Part shown: one piece after another, positions 6,329 through 12,824 of the stretch
Layout of the letters: every line of letters starts with the position of its first letter
How positions within the stretch are numbered: the first letter of the stretch is position 1
DNA from: an uncultured Asticcacaulis sp.
GTDB lineage: Bacteria > Pseudomonadota > Alphaproteobacteria > Caulobacterales > Caulobacteraceae
Assembly: GCA_946480525.1 (NCBI GenBank)
Contig: CAMLLA010000068.1
Span: 1 to 13,684, forward strand
Direction: 5' to 3'
DNA length: 13,684 nucleotides
Translations under genes and position numbers: made by a program
The notes under the pieces: model-generated
What the model saw: the letters and a program-made list of their open reading frames with translations, nothing else
Told to the model about the DNA's origin: nothing
The model's database searches: none

Positions 6329-6587
6329 GGCGGGAAGGCTAATGCCACTTCCTGTGTCGGAAAAGCAAAATTGCTTGAGGGCAATGCTAAACCGGTAAAG
6401 TGGTAAAGATTCATTAATCGCGGCCAAGATAAGGTTAACGGTGCCGCCGGAATCGGCTGCACGGTGATTGGCAAGGACCCCAGACTCAATGCATCCAGGC
6501 AGGACCATGGACGAGCACGACCCTGCGCATTCGCGTAGCCGTGCTCAGGTCCGCCAGGCGAAACAGGGGGAGGGCCCAAGGAACAGT
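6329..6587. promoter_or_regulatory. Divergent promoter region of the export locus
   Basis: This 259-base gap must hold the promoters of the HfsD-like gene (minus) and the HfsA-like operon (plus). Seen in it: a tandem GGTAAAG-T-GGTAAAG direct repeat (6394-6408) and a small inverted repeat ATTGC/GCAAT (6370-6385). No convincing -35/-10 pair, sigma54 site or CtrA site was found. The right third is open in the HfsA frame but lacks protein-like content. Confidence 0.4.
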
Positions 6588-8042
6588 ATGGCGAGCGGTA
6601 AACGACAGCTGCGGCTCGATCCGGCCGATATCCTCCCGCGTCTGCGGCGCGAGGTGTGGTTGATGCTGGCTGTCTTTATCGTCCTGTTCGGACTGGGCCT
6701 GGCGGCCGCCATGTCAATGCCGTCGACCTATACGGCCAATGCCAGCCTGCTGATGCAGGTTTCGAAGGACTACGTCTACGATCCGCTGGCGGGTGATGCG
6801 GCGCGCGGCGCCATTGCCGATATCGACCAGGTCGTGCAGTCCGAAGTCGAAATCCTCAATTCGAACGAGCTCAAGAAGCGCGTCATCGCCAAGGTTGGCT
6901 ATCGGACGGTCATGCCGGACGCCCCGGAACTGTGGACGCCGAAGGGCGACGCTCAGGTGCGGGCCGCCGATGCGGCGGCGTTGAAGGTGCTGCAAGGCGG
7001 CTTCGAGGCCCAGACTGCCCCTGACAACAATGTCGTTCGTCTGCTGTTCAAGCATTCCGACGCCATGTCGGCGGCGCTGATCCTCAACGCCATTATCGAC
7101 GAGTACCAGGTCTACCGCCTGGAGGTCTATCCGGACACTATCGGTCCGGCGCTGCAAAAACAGAAGACCGAGTTCGACCAGAAGCTGGCCGATGCCGACG
7201 CCGCCTACCAGAACTTCCTGACACAGCATGGGGTCGGAGACTTCGCCACCGCCAAGGCGACCTGGTCGAAAATCTATGACCAGGTGGTCGGGGACCTCTA
7301 CGCTACGCGCTCCCAGATGGCGACCAACCGCGCCAAACTGGCCGAGGTCAGTTCGAACCTGAAGCGCCTGAGCCCCGAAATGAGCGTTGAGCGCAATCTC
7401 GACCTGTCAGTGCCGACGCGCATCCTGGCCTTACAGCAACAGCGCCAGGAAATGCTGGCGCGCTACCTGCCGGACTCACAGCCCATTCGCGACCTCGACC
7501 AGCAGATCGCCTCGCTGCAGGCCCTGATGAAATCGGGCGGCGGCGTTGGTGAAAAGGATCACCGCATCGGCGTCAACCCGATCTACCAGGATCTCGTCAC
7601 CCAGCGCCTCAACCTCGAGGCCGAGACGGCGTCGCTGTCGGCGCGCGCCGCCCAGCTTCAGGCCCAGGCCGACGAAGCGACGCGCAAGATGCAGGAACTG
7701 CTCAGCATCGAAGCGCGCTTCACGACCCTGTCGAGTGAGCGGGACGCGCTGCAGACCAATATCCGCACCTTCACCCAGCGCATCCAGGAAAACCAGGCGC
7801 AGCGCGAAATGACCAAGAACAGCGACGAGGCGGTGCGCGTCGTCGAAATGGCCTCCCTGCCGGACAAGCCGAAGAGCCTGAAGCGCATCGTGATGGTCAT
7901 GGCCTTTCTGGTCGCCGCCTTTACAGCCCTGTGCGCCGGCCTGCTGCGCGCGGTGACGCGGCGCGGGTTTGCCGATGCCGATGCGGCCGGGCGGTCGCTG
8001 GGCCTGCCCGTCCTGGCCCGTGCCGAGAACAAGATCGTCTGA
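6588..8042 (+). CDS. Wzz/GNVR chain-length and export protein without kinase domain (HfsA-like)
   Basis: A 484-residue polysaccharide co-polymerase. ATG 6588 is chosen because AAGGA lies five bases before it and the Wzz domain starts right after; ATG 6507 and 6489 are weaker alternatives. Membrane helices lie at about 24-43 and 434-453, bracketing a long periplasmic region. The first part is a Wzz fold (STYTANASLLMQ; VQSEVEILNSNELKKRVI), the middle is helical and probably coiled-coil (about 190-400). The Pro-rich motif before the second helix reads LPDKPKSLKR (424-433). The protein ends shortly after the second helix, so the kinase half is encoded separately by the next gene, as in HfsA/HfsB of Caulobacter and CpsC/CpsD of Gram-positives. 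TGATG overlap with that gene. It would link the inner-membrane polymerase to the outer-membrane HfsD-like channel. Confidence 0.9.
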   Translation: MASGKRQLRLDPADILPRLRREVWLMLAVFIVLFGLGLAAAMSMPSTYTANASLLMQVSKDYVYDPLAGDAARGAIADIDQVVQSEVEILNSNELKKRVIAKVGYRTVMPDAPELWTPKGDAQVRAADAAALKVLQGGFEAQTAPDNNVVRLLFKHSDAMSAALILNAIIDEYQVYRLEVYPDTIGPALQKQKTEFDQKLADADAAYQNFLTQHGVGDFATAKATWSKIYDQVVGDLYATRSQMATNRAKLAEVSSNLKRLSPEMSVERNLDLSVPTRILALQQQRQEMLARYLPDSQPIRDLDQQIASLQALMKSGGGVGEKDHRIGVNPIYQDLVTQRLNLEAETASLSARAAQLQAQADEATRKMQELLSIEARFTTLSSERDALQTNIRTFTQRIQENQAQREMTKNSDEAVRVVEMASLPDKPKSLKRIVMVMAFLVAAFTALCAGLLRAVTRRGFADADAAGRSLGLPVLARAENKIV

Positions 8043-8758
8043 TGACCGACCTGACCCGCGAAATGGCCGAACTGGTATCGGCGCTGGGCCGTCCGGCAGC
8101 CGGCGGCAGCCGCGCCCTGATGTTCGTCTCGGCCCTGTCGGGCGAGGGTGTTTCCACGGTCGCGCGCGAATACGCCCGGTGCGAGGCGGCGTTTGCCGTG
8201 AAGCCGGTCTGGCTGGTCGATGCCGATCTCAGGGACCAGACCCAGATGCAGGCGCTGACCCAGGAACCGGCACGCTTCGGTCCGCCGGGAGCGCTTAGCC
8301 AGGCATCGCCCGATGGTTCGGCCTTTTTTACCCTGGCTCCGCCGGCGCGTGACGCGCAAGGCCGGCCGGTCGGGGATGATCGTTTCCTGGTCGCGCAACC
8401 CTTCCTAGACAAACGCCTGTGGGTCACGCGCTTCCGCGCCGAAAAACTGGCGCCGGGCCAGAGGGTAAAGCTGTTCGAGCAGACCGGCTACTGGGCAGCC
8501 CTGAGGAGCCACGCGGGCACCATTGTCGTAGACGCGCCCGCGGCTGATCGCTCCGTTCACGCCCTGCAACTGGCCGGGCTCATGGACGGCGTCGTCATGG
8601 TTGTCAGTGAAGGTGACGGCGACGTGCAAAGCCGGCTGGCGCTCAAGGCCGATCTCGAACAGGCGGGCGGTAAGGTTCTGGGCATCGTCTATAACCGCGC
8701 CCGGCCCCGCAACAGTTGGACGCCGCCGTGGACCGCCGGCCGCGCAAGGGCGTCGTGA
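8042..8758 (+). CDS. Degenerate BY-kinase/ParA-fold ATPase-like protein (HfsB-like)
   Basis: A 238-residue cytoplasmic protein starting in the TGATG overlap with the HfsA-like gene. It has the fold of the bacterial tyrosine autokinase domain. The Walker A position reads SALSGEGVST (30-39), where families have S-x-x-P-G-E-G-K-S/T: the catalytic lysine is replaced by Val37. The second acidic motif VWLVDADLR (56-64) is intact, and IVVDAPA (161-167) stands at Walker B. The C-terminus ends in NSWTPPWTAGRARAS with no tyrosine cluster, so autophosphorylation of the classical kind is unlikely. It probably acts as a structural partner of the HfsA-like protein. Its stop overlaps the next gene as GTGA. 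A frameshift does not explain the change, since the frame is intact and motifs flank it. Confidence 0.85.
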   Translation: MTDLTREMAELVSALGRPAAGGSRALMFVSALSGEGVSTVAREYARCEAAFAVKPVWLVDADLRDQTQMQALTQEPARFGPPGALSQASPDGSAFFTLAPPARDAQGRPVGDDRFLVAQPFLDKRLWVTRFRAEKLAPGQRVKLFEQTGYWAALRSHAGTIVVDAPAADRSVHALQLAGLMDGVVMVVSEGDGDVQSRLALKADLEQAGGKVLGIVYNRARPRNSWTPPWTAGRARAS

Positions 8759-9999
8759 AAAGCTTCATAGACGACTGGCGCGGCAACTGGCTGTCGCTGT
8801 TCTGCGCCGTCGCCGTCCTGCTGGTGTTCTCGCAAGCCTGGCAGGCGCCCTTGTTCGGCTACACGACCGGCAATACCGAAGCGGGCATGCTGATCCGCAA
8901 CTTCTACTATCCCTTCTATCTGCTGGGTTTTGTTCTTTGCGTCATCTGCTGGCGGCCATTGCTGGATGCGACCTGGCGAACCGCGCTGCTCATGGCGTTG
9001 CTGGCCCTGGCCTGTGTGTCGGTCCTGTGGTCGATCGATCCGTCCGGCACGATGCGCAGGTGCGTCGCCATGGTGGTTACGGTATTGTGTGGCTACGCCA
9101 TTGCCGCGCGCTTCGGCTGGAAACGCCTGTCGGAAGTTTTGGCGATCACCTTTACCATCGCCATGGCCGCTTCCTATTTCCTGGCCCTGTTCGTGCCGCA
9201 GCTCGGCCGTATGCAGGAACTCTTCCCCGGCGCGTGGCGCGGCGTCTGGCTGGAAAAGAACAATCTCGGTGCCATCATGGCGATTGGGTTCTGCGCCTCG
9301 GTGTCGGCCTCGCTGCACAATCCGTCGCGGCGTGTTTTCTGGTGGGGCGTGGCGGCCGCCATGGTGGTCCTGGTGATCATGTCACAATCCAAAACCGCGT
9401 TGGTGTCGCTGATGCTCGGTGCGTCCGGGATGATCTTCGTCTATTTGACGCAGCGCGGCCCGGTATTGGGCATCATACTGACCTGGCTGGCGGTGATGGT
9501 TGTGCTCTGCCTGGCGGGGTTCATGTGGTTCGCGCCGGAAAAGATATTCCTGCTGCTGGGCAAGGATCCGACGCTTACGGGGCGGACCTTCATCTGGGAC
9601 GGCATCGAGCGTGTGGTCCGGGCGCGGCCGCTGCTGGGCTATGGGTACGGCGTGGTCTGGACGGATGAAAGCGCCTATGCGCCGCTGGCCAAGATCACCA
9701 AGGTCGCGGGGTTTCGCGCCTATCACGCCCATTCCTGCTGGTACGAGGTCTGGCTCGGCCTGGGCAGCGTCGGCCTTGTGCTGTGGGCGGCGGTCTTTAT
9801 CGAGACCTGGGCAAAGGCCCTGTGGCGAACATGGCGCGGGGATTCCGGCTATTTTGCCTTGCCGATGATCGCCATCTACAGTTTGTCGAGCGTGACCGAG
9901 AGCATGGCGCTGGGGTGGAACGACCTGCGCTGGGCGCTGTTCGTCATGGTAGTTGTCAAGCTCTCGCTGCCGGGCGACAAGGACAGTATTGAAGTATAA
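8755..9999 (+). CDS. O-antigen ligase/polymerase family membrane protein, ExoQ-like (HfsC-like)
   Basis: A 414-residue inner-membrane protein with ten or more hydrophobic helices. GTG 8755 is chosen because it forms a GTGA overlap with the preceding stop and has AAGGG five to six bases upstream; GTG 8728 and TTG 8716 are in frame and possible. Diagnostic motifs of the Wzy_C/ExoQ group are present: WRGVWLEKNNLG (161-172), the segment SQSKTALVSL (210-219), LTGRTFIWDGIE (275-286) followed by RPLLGYGYGVVW (291-302), and YHAHSCWYEVWLGLGSVGLVLW (about 323-344), where the usual HN is HS. Such proteins polymerise undecaprenyl-linked repeat units on the periplasmic side or ligate glycans. Its place after the HfsA/HfsB-like genes suggests the polymerase of this polysaccharide; a ligase role cannot be excluded. 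No clear terminator follows. Confidence 0.88.
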   Translation: MKSFIDDWRGNWLSLFCAVAVLLVFSQAWQAPLFGYTTGNTEAGMLIRNFYYPFYLLGFVLCVICWRPLLDATWRTALLMALLALACVSVLWSIDPSGTMRRCVAMVVTVLCGYAIAARFGWKRLSEVLAITFTIAMAASYFLALFVPQLGRMQELFPGAWRGVWLEKNNLGAIMAIGFCASVSASLHNPSRRVFWWGVAAAMVVLVIMSQSKTALVSLMLGASGMIFVYLTQRGPVLGIILTWLAVMVVLCLAGFMWFAPEKIFLLLGKDPTLTGRTFIWDGIERVVRARPLLGYGYGVVWTDESAYAPLAKITKVAGFRAYHAHSCWYEVWLGLGSVGLVLWAAVFIETWAKALWRTWRGDSGYFALPMIAIYSLSSVTESMALGWNDLRWALFVMVVVKLSLPGDKDSIEV

Positions 10000-10078
10000 G
10001 GGAGGTGGCTGATTCTATTTGGTTAATAATCGGCCCGAGGTTGTGTCTGTTTCCAATACGACTTTCAATGACGTATTT

Positions 10079-10092
10079 ATAACGCAGGTTAT
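10079..10092 (+). promoter_or_regulatory. ATAAC-N4-GTTAT palindrome upstream of the XRE gene
   Basis: A five-base inverted repeat with a four-base spacer ending 15 bases before the ATG at 10108, just ahead of the ribosome binding site. Small XRE regulators often bind such sites near their own start, so autoregulation is possible. It is short enough to occur by chance. Confidence 0.25.
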
Positions 10093-10107
10093 GTGAAGGA
10101 GTTGCGT

Positions 10108-10494
10108 ATGAGTACCGAAGACAGTCACCCTGTCGATGTCAAGGTTGGGGCCAATATTCGCAAACGCCGCAAGGAACTGCGACTGAGCCAACAACAACTG
10201 GCCGAATCCATCGGTCTTACCTTTCAGCAAGTGCAGAAGTATGAACGGGGCAGCAACCGCGTCAGCGCGTCCATGCTGTTTGAAATTTCTCGGACGCTAA
10301 AGGTCGCGCCTGCCTATTTCTTCGAGGAGGTCATGTCCGAAGCCGAAGATATCGGGCCGCTCGAAGCCGGTGTTGGAAAATTCCTGCAATCGGGTGAGGG
10401 TGTGGAGCTGGCGCAATGGTTCCCGAAGCTGACGCCCGCCCGGCGCCGCGCGGTGGTGGGCCTTGTCCGGTCTATGCTTCCGGAGCAGGACTGA
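10108..10494 (+). CDS. XRE-family helix-turn-helix transcriptional regulator
   Basis: A 128-residue protein. ATG 10108 has GAAGGAG six bases upstream; the GTG at 10093 is in frame but overlaps that site. Residues 12-72 form a Cro/CI-type HTH (IRKRRKELRLSQQQLAESIGLTFQQVQKYERGSNRVSASMLFEISRTL shown in parts: LSQQQLAESIG is helix 2, TFQQVQKYERG the recognition helix). The VQKYERG-x-NRVSAS pattern is the signature of a very common alphaproteobacterial XRE group. The remaining 55 residues are helical and may mediate dimerisation; ARRRAVVGLVRSML closes the chain. It follows the polymerase gene by 108 bases on the same strand and may be co-transcribed or separately controlled. Targets are unknown. 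Its 3' end overlaps the convergent membrane-protein gene by 23 bases. Confidence 0.92.
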   Translation: MSTEDSHPVDVKVGANIRKRRKELRLSQQQLAESIGLTFQQVQKYERGSNRVSASMLFEISRTLKVAPAYFFEEVMSEAEDIGPLEAGVGKFLQSGEGVELAQWFPKLTPARRRAVVGLVRSMLPEQD

Positions 10495-10924
10495 GTTTTC
10501 GGCGCCTGAGGGTCAGACGGTAGTCGACAATGCCGAAGGCAAGGCAGATAAGCATTGCTGATCCGAGCCAGAAGGTTGTTGCCGTCACGAAAGCATACAT
10601 CCCAAACGCCTTATATCCGGTCACGAAGTAGGTGACGAGGCCGTTGAGTATGCACATGCAGGTAATGAAGACCCACAGACGCCGCGAATGCAGAGCCAGA
10701 GCGACGAAGCCGATGAAGAGTAGCGTATCCACGGTCTTGACGTAGGCGCCTGGGCCAGGTCCATCGAATTGCGTGACGATCGGCGACAATATCCAGGTGA
10801 AGGCGATAAGGGCGGCGCCTTGTTTTTCGGTCGGGCCGCCCTTCCAGATTGCCCACACACCACACAGAATGGCGGCGACGTCGCCGCCATTCACCCATAT
10901 GACATGCGCCAGTCTCCAGTCCAT
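10472..10924 (-). CDS. Small multi-pass membrane protein of unknown function
   Basis: A 150-residue protein I do not recognise. Four or five hydrophobic helices are visible at about 12-28, 36-52, 66-79, 84-103 and 111-133, with an arginine-rich cytoplasmic-looking tail (RLTLRRRKLS, 137-146) and no signal peptide. The ATG overlaps the stop of the upstream gene in a TGATG, so it is translated together with it. Candidate features are the loop TQFDGPGPGAYVKT (51-64) and two cysteines at 89 and 91. No catalytic or transporter motif is evident. It is the last gene of the minus-strand train that begins with the glycosyltransferase, and it converges on and overlaps the XRE gene. Confidence 0.8.
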   Translation of the reverse strand: MDWRLAHVIWVNGGDVAAILCGVWAIWKGGPTEKQGAALIAFTWILSPIVTQFDGPGPGAYVKTVDTLLFIGFVALALHSRRLWVFITCMCILNGLVTYFVTGYKAFGMYAFVTATTFWLGSAMLICLAFGIVDYRLTLRRRKLSPAPEA

Positions 10925-11277
10925 CAGGCCGCTTCGTTATCTCCAACGACGTGCAGGTGACCTGTCGTTTGCGGCGTTGGAGCGTCCTTGTCTTCGCGCT
11001 GGCCGCCCATGAAGCCGCCGCAGCCGATGCGCGTCTTGACGTCGTCCAGATGCCCGTGGACGCGGATGATCGAGGCGCGTGCGCCCGTCAGAATCGTCAG
11101 GGTTTGAGCCAGTTCGGTCATAGCGTCCTGACCTATCACGGCCGAGAGTTTTGAGTCCATGCGCATTCGCTCCAGCATGCTCATCAGGTTCGCGGTCTCG
11201 CAGATCCCGCTGGCTATCGTGTTTTCAGTCGCACGCAATTGCTCGGTGCCGCGGAGCACCAGTTCTGTTCGCTTCAT
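10924..11277 (-). CDS. Helical cytoplasmic protein of unknown function
   Basis: A 117-residue protein I do not recognise. ATG 11277 has AGGAAG nine bases upstream. Residues 1-82 look entirely helical (TELVLRGTEQLRATENTIAS; LMSMLERMRMDSKLSAVIGQ; AQTLTILTGARASIIRVHGHL), suggesting a helical bundle or short coiled coil. It then has a glycine-rich turn GCGGFMGG (85-92) and a polar tail with two histidines near the end (GHLHVVG). There is no signal peptide or membrane segment. It starts 51 bases after the LuxR-type gene stop and is coupled by TGATG to the membrane-protein gene, so the three very probably form one unit. It may be a partner of the membrane regulator, but nothing in the sequence proves this. 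Confidence 0.78.
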   Translation of the reverse strand: MKRTELVLRGTEQLRATENTIASGICETANLMSMLERMRMDSKLSAVIGQDAMTELAQTLTILTGARASIIRVHGHLDDVKTRIGCGGFMGGQREDKDAPTPQTTGHLHVVGDNEAA

Positions 11278-11328
11278 ATTTTCGGTCTTCCTGCCAGTTA
11301 ATCGCCCAAGTCGCTAACCCGTGGACGG

Positions 11329-11979
11329 CTACAAGGGTTGGCCCGTCACATTGTAAATGGCCTGGACCATGGTCACTGCCATAAGGATCATCAGGATGGC
11401 GGCGAAGCCCAGAACGACGGTGCCGCCGGCGATGAACATCAGGCATTCCACTATGGTCAGGCCCTTCAGCCGTCTGCTGACCCAGTCCCATCTTCCGTTA
11501 GCCACGCTATGGCGGTCACCAGGCTGAACAGCGCCTTCTCCGGTCCATCGACCCGATAATGGTGCTGTATGCCCGCGACTGTGTCCGTTACGTGCGGCTG
11601 CTTCTGTGAGGCCGTCATCATTTTCAGAACTGTCTCCAGTTGGTTCCAGCTGATCATCATGACGTGTTGGTTCGATAAGGTGTGCTTGGTCATGTGCAAA
11701 GCTTTGCAGCGGTTTTGCAGGCTCGCCTATCACCTTCGTCAGGGGTCCCCCCTGGGGTGATTGATCTGCTTGAGCTTCATACGCAACAAGCGTTTGCGCG
11801 GCATCGCGCATACTGGGCGCACTGAGCCGGCGCCGCGCTTCATCGACGTGGGTCTTGACCGTGTGCTCGCTGATTTTGAGGATGCGCGCGATTTCCTTTG
11901 CCTGATATTGGCGAGCCGCCAGGCGCAGGATTTCTTTTTGACGCTTCGATAATGTCTCGACAGCGGACTTTTTGTCCAT
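11329..11979 (-). CDS. LuxR-type HTH regulator with C-terminal membrane segment
   Basis: A 216-residue protein from ATG 11979, which has GAGGGA nine bases upstream; a GTG at 12003 is in frame but has no usable spacing to its Shine-Dalgarno. Residues 9-67 are a LuxR/GerE HTH (TLSKRQKEILRLAARQYQAK, then EIARILKISEHTVKTHVDEA), including the usual L-x-x-R-x-x-E-I-L-x-L-x-A start and the S-x-x-T-V-K-x-H recognition helix. Residues 70-168 are a polar, probably disordered linker with several histidines and acidic residues. Residues 174-208 are strongly hydrophobic (LTIVECLMFIAGG..., ...ILMILMAVTMVQAIY), long enough for one long helix or a tight hairpin. There is no receiver domain, so it is not a classical response regulator. 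DNA-binding at the N-terminus and anchor at the C-terminus suggest a ToxR-like membrane-tethered regulator. The gap to the upstream deacetylase stop is 65 bases. Confidence 0.85.
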   Translation of the reverse strand: MDKKSAVETLSKRQKEILRLAARQYQAKEIARILKISEHTVKTHVDEARRRLSAPSMRDAAQTLVAYEAQADQSPQGGPLTKVIGEPAKPLQSFAHDQAHLIEPTRHDDQLEPTGDSSENDDGLTEAAARNGHSRGHTAPLSGRWTGEGAVQPGDRHSVANGRWDWVSRRLKGLTIVECLMFIAGGTVVLGFAAILMILMAVTMVQAIYNVTGQPL

Positions 11980-12044
11980 GGCGAGGAATCCCTCTGTATT
12001 CACCCTCCCTATGTTAACAAGGGTGGCCCGAGGTGCAATTGTTA

Positions 12045-12824
12045 TTATGCCGCCCTGGTTGTCCCGGCCGCCAATGCCCGGCGCGCACCCTGTTCAAAGG
12101 TGACGATGTCAAGGCCTTGGTCAATCGCCTTGACGATCAGCCGCTCCAGAACCTGCGGCGTGCAGCCCCAGCTCGACGGGGTTTCACGGACATCATGCGT
12201 ATAGAGAATCAGCCAGCTGTCGGTTGTCGCCGCCGCCCGTTCAAGCCAGGTTCGCGCCACCTGTTCACCGTCCGCGCCTTCGATGCCGACGGCGGGCGCT
12301 TGGTTCATGTCGGTGCCGGTCGTGATCAGGCCGTGGTGCAGGGCGCGCGAGGCAGCAAATCTGTCGGTGAGTACAGCCTTCGCGGCCGGTGAGACGTCGC
12401 CATAAGGATAGGCGAAGGTGCGCGGGGCAGGGACGCCCAACCGGACCAGCGTATCGCGGTTCTGGTCGAGTTCGGCTGTGATCGCCTTGCCGTTGGCCCG
12501 GCCGCAGTCGAGATGGGTCAGGGTGTGGCAGGCGATTTCGTGACCGGCGTCCGCCAGCCTCTGAATATCCGCCGCGTCGGTATAGCGGCCGAGGTGGCTT
12601 TCCTGGCCACTGAGGCCCGCCGAGATGAAATAGGTGCCGCGCACGCCATGACGTTCCAGGATCGCTGCCCCTTCATGCGCGGCGGACACCGGCGCATCGT
12701 CGAAGCTGATGGTAAGCAAGGGGCGGGCAAGGCCTTGCAAGCGGGCCGGCCTGGTCGTCACCAGCCGGGCCAGGCGGCGGCGAAGCTTGCCGTATAACGA
12801 GCGGTCGGCGCTATAGGGCTCCAT
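12045..12824 (-). CDS. Polysaccharide deacetylase, NodB-type (carbohydrate esterase 4)
   Basis: A 259-residue enzyme from ATG 12824, inside a TGATG overlap with the glycosyltransferase stop; the frame is open to 12929 but that part overlaps the glycosyltransferase out of frame and is rejected. All core NodB motifs are visible: LTISFDDAP (37-45, D42 base and D43 metal ligand), HTLTH (100-104, metal-binding histidines), RTFAYPYGD (135-143) and LILYTHD (205-211, H210). It should remove N-acetyl groups from GlcNAc-type residues of a polymer or lipid-linked intermediate. There is no signal peptide or membrane anchor, so action in the cytoplasm is suggested, as proposed for the holdfast deacetylase HfsH, whose size is close to this. 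Its coupling to a GT2 gene supports modification of a nascent glycan. Confidence 0.92.
   Translation of the reverse strand: MEPYSADRSLYGKLRRRLARLVTTRPARLQGLARPLLTISFDDAPVSAAHEGAAILERHGVRGTYFISAGLSGQESHLGRYTDAADIQRLADAGHEIACHTLTHLDCGRANGKAITAELDQNRDTLVRLGVPAPRTFAYPYGDVSPAAKAVLTDRFAASRALHHGLITTGTDMNQAPAVGIEGADGEQVARTWLERAAATTDSWLILYTHDVRETPSSWGCTPQVLERLIVKAIDQGLDIVTFEQGARRALAAGTTRAA

Noticed and set aside
8601..9668. Plus-strand open frame of 355 codons overlapping the polymerase gene
   Set aside because: It is a shifted frame of the HfsB-like and polymerase genes, with Arg/His/Gly-rich content and no domain.
10001..10035. Terminator or tiny gene after the polymerase gene
   Set aside because: A GGCTGATT/AATCGGCC stem with a G-T pair and a 13-base loop has no T tract. 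The GGGAGGTG there is not followed by a credible start codon and frame.
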